18,400 nt of DNA. It comes from Chloroflexi bacterium RBG_13_53_26. Its GTDB lineage: Bacteria > Chloroflexota > Dehalococcoidia > UBA2247 > RBG-13-53-26. The notes below the pieces were generated by a model, which saw only the letters and a program-made list of their open reading frames with translations, was not told the origin of the DNA and did no database searches. The DNA lies in the NCBI GenBank assembly GCA_001795035.1, contig MGMW01000003.1, positions 1-18,400 on the forward strand, read 5' to 3'. A program made the position numbers and the translations under genes. Numbering within the stretch: position 1 is the first letter of the stretch; every line of letters starts with the position of its first letter. Shown piece by piece: positions 13,817 through 18,400 of this stretch.

Positions 13817-15630
13817 GAAGTATCTCGGATGCTTTGTTAGAAGCCCAAAAGACAGGCACGCCTCGTAAGCCCCTGGTTAAGCTCGAGGTGCAGGCATACG
13901 GACACCCAGCCGCTATAGCCGAGGGTGACATACAGTGGGAGTCCTTCGCCTGGCAGCGCTTTTACCAGGGCGGTGAGGTCAAGGATTCCCATGGTGTTAC
14001 CATACCAGGTGACGGCTCGTTGATTCGCATCCGTAAAGATGGTACGAATTGCTATGTCTCGCGAGTAACTAGTCCCGGTCCCTTATCCACATACTCGAGC
14101 TGGGGCTCATCTTTTGGCGGTGTGCCGGCCGTCTCAAAGGTAGCCATCGCTTCCCAGGGAGCTGAGGTAATGGTTGTCGCCATGGACGCAGCCAACCTAT
14201 ATCGCCGCCAGTCGTCTGACTATGGCGCCACCTGGGGGAGCTGGACTATTATGTCAAATGCCCGCCCATGCGAGCGAGGGGTCGCTATAGCTTATAAGTC
14301 GAACGGTGATTGCATGATAGTGCACGCCTCTGATATCAACGACCCCACAAGTCTCTATATTCAGAAGCGTACCGGGGGCACCTGGAGTACTGGCCTCGGC
14401 CAGCGCTCCGGGGACTGGGAAATTGCAGACCTGGCCATGTATTACGATGGAGACTGGAATATCATAGCCCTGGTACAGGAGGGGAGCTATCTGTCTGTCG
14501 TCCGCATGGTTTACGGCGATGGTTACAAAGTGACTGCCGGCACGTGGGCAGACGATGCCAAGATAGGCCTGGGGAGAGCCAGGGTCGACGTGGCCGCTCA
14601 GGTCAGGTTGCGGCTATTCGAGGTCGGTTGGCCGGTCGGTTTTCGCCGGATGCAGCCCTTCGGCCCCTGGGAGCCCCGGACGGCTTCTACATATTGGGAG
14701 CGCTATCATGCGGTGCTTGCAGCTCTGGCAGGTGAGACCCTGGACGTTTCAGGTCCATACCTGGTAAAGCCGCCGACGTCATGCGCACGGCCGCTTTTGT
14801 CCTTAGCCAGGCAGAATCAGCCCTGGCTATATCGCTTAAAGCCGGGCACGGATTTCATTGATTACAACTGGAACAAAGCCAGCTTCATTGACACCAGCGC
14901 CTCCAGGGGCATGGCTTTAGCCGCAGACCCATCAGGGGGCTACATATGGGCTACTCAGCCTAATGAGGTATGGCGTGCTGCTTGCGTAGGTTCATGGAGC
15001 CCCCCAACGCCAGGCAGCGGCGCAGGCACTAAAATTACCATCCCCGTAGCTAAGATTGCCCGGATAGCTGAGGCCATGGATCCCGAGCAGCCGTCTGAGC
15101 TGGTCGTCGAGCTGGATAATGCCAAAGGGACCTATAATAGCCCTGGGAGCGGTAGCCTGGCCGTGCTGCAGCGCGGCGCCCGGGTTAATCTTCACCTGGG
15201 CTATAAGACCACGTCAGGCGATCAGCTCTCAGAGGCAGCCAGGTATTTCATCGAGGCGATGGAGTATAAGCGGGACCCGAATCTCTCAGCTTTTATAATG
15301 CATTGCGTCGACGCCTGGGGCTTGCTTACCCGCTACCAGTTCAACAAGCCGGTGGAGTGGAATTCGGGCTCTGATGATTTTACCTGTTATCAGCTAATCG
15401 AGAAAGTGGTACAGGCGGTAGGGGGCACGCTGGACTATAAGTCCCGGAGCAGCCTGATTACCAGTTTGTACCCGCGCCTCGAGGTCGGCGCTGGGGAGTC
15501 GGCGGCCGGCGTATTGAAGCGGTTACTCCGCATGGTCCCTGATGTTATCTACTTTTTTGGGCTTGAAGGTTTTATTGCCTACCCCCAGTCTGGTGATACC
15601 GTTGTTTATAAATTCAGATTCCCTCAGTAG
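13813..15630 (+). CDS. Tail hub/receptor-binding protein, N-terminal part, with Asp-box propeller
   Basis: A 605-aa product. ATG 13813 is chosen over 13672 because the longer frame only overlaps the previous gene and mimics a signal peptide, while MRSISDALLEAQK matches the family opening I know and GGAGG precedes it. Residues 90-230 hold repeated beta blades with an Asp-box (SSDYGATW, 134-141), as in sialidase-type propellers. Residues 405-500 resemble a hub beta domain ('LVVELDNAKGTYNSP', 'YFIEAMEYKR'), and 500-605 a LysM/gp27-like hub region. The expected C-terminal domain is missing here and found in 16085-17425. Confidence 0.7.
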   Translation: MRSISDALLEAQKTGTPRKPLVKLEVQAYGHPAAIAEGDIQWESFAWQRFYQGGEVKDSHGVTIPGDGSLIRIRKDGTNCYVSRVTSPGPLSTYSSWGSSFGGVPAVSKVAIASQGAEVMVVAMDAANLYRRQSSDYGATWGSWTIMSNARPCERGVAIAYKSNGDCMIVHASDINDPTSLYIQKRTGGTWSTGLGQRSGDWEIADLAMYYDGDWNIIALVQEGSYLSVVRMVYGDGYKVTAGTWADDAKIGLGRARVDVAAQVRLRLFEVGWPVGFRRMQPFGPWEPRTASTYWERYHAVLAALAGETLDVSGPYLVKPPTSCARPLLSLARQNQPWLYRLKPGTDFIDYNWNKASFIDTSASRGMALAADPSGGYIWATQPNEVWRAACVGSWSPPTPGSGAGTKITIPVAKIARIAEAMDPEQPSELVVELDNAKGTYNSPGSGSLAVLQRGARVNLHLGYKTTSGDQLSEAARYFIEAMEYKRDPNLSAFIMHCVDAWGLLTRYQFNKPVEWNSGSDDFTCYQLIEKVVQAVGGTLDYKSRSSLITSLYPRLEVGAGESAAGVLKRLLRMVPDVIYFFGLEGFIAYPQSGDTVVYKFRFPQ

Positions 15631-15651
15631 GGGAAGAAAGGAGAGCTTATC

Positions 15652-16059
15652 ATGGCCAATAGTCTTTACACCAAAGCGAAGCAGCACCTGATAGACGGCA
15701 CAATCGACCTGGATACTAATGACATCAGGGCTATTCTAGTGGACGGAGCAGACTACACCCCAGACCTGGCCACGCACGAGACCCTGGCCAATATACCAGC
15801 AGCCGCCAGGGTAGCCGTCAGCGGAGCGCTGGCTAGCAAGACAGTCACCGATGGAGTTTTTGATGCTGCCGATGTCACCCTAGCCGCAGTGACCGGCGAC
15901 CAGTTTGAGTACATCGTGCTCTACCAGCATACCGGAGCGGAATCAGCCTTGCTAATCGCTCTGCTGGACACGGCGACCGGTTTGCCATGCACTCCAAATG
16001 GTTCTGATATCACCATCCAGTGGAGCGCTGGCGCCGATAAAATCTTCCGTTTGTCTTAA
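15652..16059 (+). CDS. Conserved phage structural protein
   Basis: A 135-aa product after GAAAGGAG. Segments 'YTKAKQHLIDGTIDLDTNDI', 'LANIPAAARVAVSGALASKT' and 'ATGLPCTPNGSDITIQWSAG' match a compact beta-sandwich protein that I recall as widespread among tailed phages of many hosts, usually near tail or head-fibre genes. Exact role unknown; virion surface or tail fibre attachment is likely. Here it sits between the two pieces of the hub, as if inserted. Confidence 0.75.
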   Translation: MANSLYTKAKQHLIDGTIDLDTNDIRAILVDGADYTPDLATHETLANIPAAARVAVSGALASKTVTDGVFDAADVTLAAVTGDQFEYIVLYQHTGAESALLIALLDTATGLPCTPNGSDITIQWSAGADKIFRLS

Positions 16060-16061
16060 AA

Positions 16062-16082
16062 TCTATACCTGAAAGGTTTAGA
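16062..16082 (+). promoter_or_regulatory. Hairpin that could hide the ribosome-binding site of the LamG gene
   Basis: TCTA-T-ACCT (16062-16070) can pair with AGGT-T-TAGA (16074-16082) around a GAA loop, leaving one T-T mismatch. The AAAGG ribosome-binding site of the next gene (ATG 16085) lies in the loop and right arm. Folding would reduce translation of that gene relative to its neighbours. Confidence 0.5.
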
Positions 16083-16084
16083 AA

Positions 16085-17425
16085 ATGGCTTGGGATTCTT
16101 ACACTAAGCTAATGCTCCACACAAATGGGGCAGATGAATCTACTATATTTACTGACGAGATAGGTCATTCCTTCTCCGTCTACGGCAATGCTCAAATAGA
16201 CACAGCTCAGTCGAAATTCGGCGGAGCCAGCGGGCTGTTTGACGGCACCGGTGACTATATTGCTACAGCCAATCATGCCGACTGGGACTTTGGAACGGGG
16301 GATTGGACAGTAGATTTCTGGGTCCGGAGAAATGGAGACCAAGCCGCTTATGCTGGTATTTTATGTGCCGATAGCTCAGCTCTTACAGGATTTGAGGTTC
16401 ATTTTGGAGGCGCCGGCAAGATTAACAAAGTGAGATTAAATAGCAAGGCTAGTGGCGCTTGGGCAGAAGACCTTCTAAGCAGTTCAGTACTTAGTGATAC
16501 CACATGGACTCATGTAGCGATTGTGCGCTATGGGAATACCCTGACTATGTATTCCGATGGTGTTTCAGTCGGGTCGAAGGATTGCACGGGTTATAATTAT
16601 AGTTCAGCAGGGACCGGGTTAACTGTGGGGCGCCTTCGTACCGATGTAGACAATTACTACCTGAGAGGTTGGATTGATGAGGTCAGAGTTTCCAAAGGTA
16701 TAGCCAGGTGGACAAGTGATTTCACACCCCCAGCATCAGAGTATTGCCCCGTTTTGTTACCCACCAGTATCAGTCAGCTTTTAGCCTACGGCACGCCCAC
16801 AGTCCTGACCTCAGCTCTTACTATCTTGCCGTCAAGCATCGTCCAGGTTGTCGCCATCGGTACGCCTGTTTTGTTTTATCCCCAGACCCTATCGCCGCCA
16901 GGCATCATCGTCACTGTCGCCTATGGCACGCCCTCCGTCGGTACCTATGGCATCATCGTACCTCAGAGCATCGTTCAGCAAATATCCCTCGGCAGCCCAA
17001 CGCTCTTGAAGTATGTCTGGCACGTTATCCTGGACGGCCAGTACAATACTGATTCCCCGGAAGTAAACCGGGTCTACGTTATCGGGCAGGACGATTACGG
17101 CAACCCCATCTACGGCACGGCCGTTGATGCCACTGAGGGGGCGCTGGTTGGGGAGAGGCTAGACTTCCAGCAGGAACAGGCCGTTCCGTTGACCGCCCAG
17201 GCGGCATCGGTCGCCGTCGCTATCCTGTCGAAGATGCGAATCACCACGAAAAAGGGGTTGATTCTCATACCCCCGAACTGTGGCCAGGAGCTTTTCGACG
17301 TGGTGCAAATATCGGATGCCGGAGCCAACCAGGCCGCCGTCTCGTTTCGTGTAGTCGGGATTCGCTTCGAGTATAACCCCAAGCAAGCTCGCTACGAACA
17401 CAGGCTGATCCTGGGGGCGCCGTAA
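16085..17425 (+). CDS. LamG-domain tail protein with four repeats and a hub C-terminal domain
   Basis: A 446-aa product in three parts. Residues 1-222 form a LamG/concanavalin-like lectin fold ('KFGGASGLFDGTGDYIATAN', 'TVDFWVRR', 'GWIDEVRVSKGIARW'), likely for sugar binding. Residues 225-309 are four degenerate repeats of about 21 aa with a P-x-S-I-x-Q...GTP pattern. Residues 315-446 ('ILDGQYNTDSPEVNRVYVIG' to 'RLILGAP') look like the C-terminal domain normally continuous with the hub encoded at 13813-15630. The protein would therefore join host binding to the baseplate hub. No chaperone-like gene follows. Confidence 0.72.
   Translation: MAWDSYTKLMLHTNGADESTIFTDEIGHSFSVYGNAQIDTAQSKFGGASGLFDGTGDYIATANHADWDFGTGDWTVDFWVRRNGDQAAYAGILCADSSALTGFEVHFGGAGKINKVRLNSKASGAWAEDLLSSSVLSDTTWTHVAIVRYGNTLTMYSDGVSVGSKDCTGYNYSSAGTGLTVGRLRTDVDNYYLRGWIDEVRVSKGIARWTSDFTPPASEYCPVLLPTSISQLLAYGTPTVLTSALTILPSSIVQVVAIGTPVLFYPQTLSPPGIIVTVAYGTPSVGTYGIIVPQSIVQQISLGSPTLLKYVWHVILDGQYNTDSPEVNRVYVIGQDDYGNPIYGTAVDATEGALVGERLDFQQEQAVPLTAQAASVAVAILSKMRITTKKGLILIPPNCGQELFDVVQISDAGANQAAVSFRVVGIRFEYNPKQARYEHRLILGAP
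16757..17011 (+). repeat. Four 21-aa repeats inside the LamG protein
   Basis: Protein-level repeats at residues 225-245, 246-267, 268-289 and 290-309. Each has an initial Leu/Ile-Pro, then Ser-Ile-x-Gln or Gly-Ile-Ile-x, a hydrophobic strand, and Gly-Thr/Ser-Pro. DNA copies are diverged, so this is an old repeat, probably a beta-stalk between the lectin and hub domains. Confidence 0.7.
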
Positions 17426-17484
17426 TTGTTTCCCTCAAAATTTCACTCGGCCGATATAGAGCGCTGCATTTATCGTCTACAAAA

Positions 17485-17682
17485 ATGAGCAAGCTACAGA
17501 AACATCTGAATTGCCCGCAGGCCAGTACCTATCTGGCCAGGTTGAGCGTCGGGACGCCGATCCCCGCAGGTGACATAAAGACCGTGTACGTCCGTATCAA
17601 AAAGAAGTGGCGCCGTGTTGGCTGGCTGTGTTTAGACTGCCAACGATATCAGCCAGCCGTTGGGGTTAAGAGGGATATATAA
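17485..17682 (+). CDS. Small zinc-ribbon-like protein
   Basis: A 65-aa product starting at ATG 17485; the upstream site is weak. A lone Cys at residue 9 (LNCPQ) and CLDC near residue 50 could form part of a metal site, with a basic middle (RIKKKWRRVGW). Two residues short of a canonical four-Cys ribbon, so metal binding is uncertain. It is the last gene before the non-coding region, separated from the tail module by 59 bases with no terminator visible. Confidence 0.5.
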   Translation: MSKLQKHLNCPQASTYLARLSVGTPIPAGDIKTVYVRIKKKWRRVGWLCLDCQRYQPAVGVKRDI

Positions 17683-17738
17683 TGATAGTACTATATAGGA
17701 ATGTAGGGGAGTCAAACATACTGGCTGCTGTAGTATTG

Positions 17739-17780
17739 TGTGTATGTATGTATGTGTGTATGTATGTATGTGTGTATGTA
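17739..17780. repeat. 16-bp-period TGTA microsatellite
   Basis: TGTGTATGTATGTATG occurs at 17739-17754 and 17755-17770, with a partial third copy (17771-17780). All 42 bases strictly alternate pyrimidine and purine, which favours Z-DNA or easy unwinding under negative supercoiling. Such tracts are rare in small phage genomes. Confidence 0.9.
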
Positions 17781-17802
17781 GGTTCAGGCCATGATAGAGA
17801 AA

Positions 17803-17821
17803 GGTGGTAAGTAGTACCACC
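17803..17821. other. 7-bp inverted repeat
   Basis: GGTGGTA (17803-17809) and TACCACC (17815-17821) are exact reverse complements around AGTAG. It sits directly between the TGTA tract and the first C-rich block. It could be a protein-binding site or recombination core; no function is shown. Confidence 0.45.
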
Positions 17822-17841
17822 CCACCCCATCCCCCCACCCC
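17820..17841 (-). other. Strong G-quadruplex motif on the minus strand
   Basis: On the + strand the tract is C4-A-C4-AT-C6-A-C4. The minus strand therefore has four runs of at least four G with loops of 1, 2 and 1 bases, which is close to the ideal G-quadruplex pattern. The + strand could form an i-motif. Confidence 0.75.
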
Positions 17842-18099
17842 AGGTGTTCTAACAGACATACCACGCAGAGAGTCTACCGCCAAAGATAGTATATCGATTC
17901 CGCCCGCGTTGTTTAGTATGTACCCGAGGCCGCCACCGATTCTATTCGATTCCAGGGAGGTGATGAAGGTGATTCGAAAAGAGAATAACAACCCCCCGCC
18001 CCATTAGGTATAGGCCGAATAGTACCGAGAGGCAAGATAAAAGTAGCAGGTAGGAAGGAATGATGTTCAGGTGGAGGAAGGTCAGGAAGTAAGAGAGCA

Positions 18100-18122
18100 C
18101 CCCACCCAACACCCCACCCCCC
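18100..18122 (-). other. Second G-quadruplex motif on the minus strand
   Basis: On the + strand: C4-A-C3-AACA-C4-A-C6. The minus strand has four G runs with loops of 1, 4 and 1 bases. A third C-rich stretch at 18308-18329 has only three runs of three or more and is not counted. Confidence 0.65.
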
Positions 18123-18338
18123 AATAACATTATGGAAAGTAGGAAGCATTTCCGGGGAGATGAAAGAGTCTCTGCTCGTATTCTCATCCAAAGTATAATA
18201 GTCCCAGGTGCTACCACCGGTCAAGTCAATTTTACAAAACTGTATAAACGTGACTCGATAAGCCCAGGAGGGAGTCAGTGGGGGTATCCGTGGTATCAAA
18301 GGAAGCACCCCATCCATCCCAACCACCCCACCGAGGAT

Positions 18339-18400
18339 TTAACGCTCGTTCAGCCGTGTTCGCGGGCTACCTGCTGGCGCTTCGCTTCGGCCCATGCTAG
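18339..18400. repeat. Right copy of exact 62-bp terminal direct repeat
   Basis: Identical to bases 1-62. See the left copy for interpretation. Joining the two ends puts the C-rich region directly before the stem-loop-rich region. Confidence 0.95.

Larger units (their letters stand above)
17683..18338. other. Gene-free region of distinct composition
   Basis: About 656 bases without a credible gene. Minus-strand frames stay open, but they are driven by the repeats (for example HTHIHTYTHTYIHT from the TGTA tract) and lack clear ribosome-binding sites. The + strand shows a TGTA tract, repeated CCCC blocks, and otherwise purine-rich stretches such as AGGAAGGAATG, unlike the coding parts. It runs into the stem-loop-rich 1-1035 region across the circle junction. 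Origin, attachment site or packaging site are the leading ideas; nothing here proves one. Confidence 0.75.

Noticed and set aside
16085..17425. Diversity-generating retroelement target
   Set aside because: No reverse transcriptase, no template/variable repeat pair and no C-type lectin variable region were seen.
17930..17975. tRNA fragment (TTCGATTCC resembling a T-arm)
   Set aside because: No 5-bp T-stem surrounds it and no acceptor or anticodon arms can be drawn.
18195..18224. Minus-strand promoter-like TTGACC-18-TATTAT, and a + strand TATAAT at 18194
   Set aside because: The minus-strand spacer is long and no credible gene follows; the + strand box has no -35 partner. Kept only as a note for RNA mapping.
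17913..18326. Minus-strand open frame of 137 aa, and an overlapping 91-aa hydrophobic frame at 17942-18217
   Set aside because: Pro/Gly/Ser-rich stretches arise from the C-rich tracts, both frames overlap each other, neither has a clear ribosome-binding site, and all other genes are on the + strand.

Overview
The window reads as a complete, circularly closed contig of a small temperate tailed phage. Its first 62 bases (1-62) are repeated exactly at 18339-18400, so the real unit is about 18,338 bp. Every convincing gene lies on the + strand. Most have Shine-Dalgarno sites of the AAGGAG/GGAGG type, and many overlap by ATGA or TGATG, so the host is a bacterium. The tail-hub architecture (N-terminal 'MRSISDALLEAQK' opening, Asp-box propeller, hub C-terminus) resembles proteins I associate with phages of Chloroflexota/Dehalococcoidia. 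That host guess is from memory and is weak.

Layout. (1) 17683-18338 joined to 1-1035: about 1.69 kb with no credible gene, roughly 9% of a compact genome. The 1-1035 part is packed with perfect stem-loops and is the best candidate for something undescribed, such as a giant structured RNA or a replication/packaging region. The 17.7-18.3 kb part has different composition: a 16-bp-period TGTA tract and C-rich blocks with G-quadruplex potential on the minus strand. (2) 1036-2380: six small overlapping early genes, several encoding zinc-ribbon or Cys-rich proteins. (3) 2458-3632: a promoter, a leader hairpin and a tyrosine integrase. (4) 3661-6659: accessory/early genes. These are an HNH endonuclease with a C-terminal helical domain, small unknowns, a winged-helix-like protein, a zinc-ribbon protein, a small DPPY-type methyltransferase, a stand-alone Pol X-like nucleotidyltransferase and an ASCH-domain protein. 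(5) 6643-17425: a late operon behind a TTGACA promoter. It runs from a small 57-aa protein through small and large terminase, portal, scaffold and major capsid protein to a decoration protein that appears frameshifted by one extra T. A head-tail connector, a DUF6582-like protein, a holin-like membrane protein, a 27-aa membrane micropeptide and a tail hub follow. The hub seems to be split by a 135-aa structural protein and a LamG/repeat module, and its C-terminus is fused to the LamG protein. (6) 17485-17682: a small zinc-ribbon-like gene.

The head module is complete and the integrase implies lysogeny. I see no tape-measure protein, no endolysin, no replication initiator, helicase or primase, and no CI-like repressor. 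Replication is therefore probably host-driven, the tail short or unconventional, and lysis carried out by unrecognised genes. All family assignments come from reading motifs; no database search was run.
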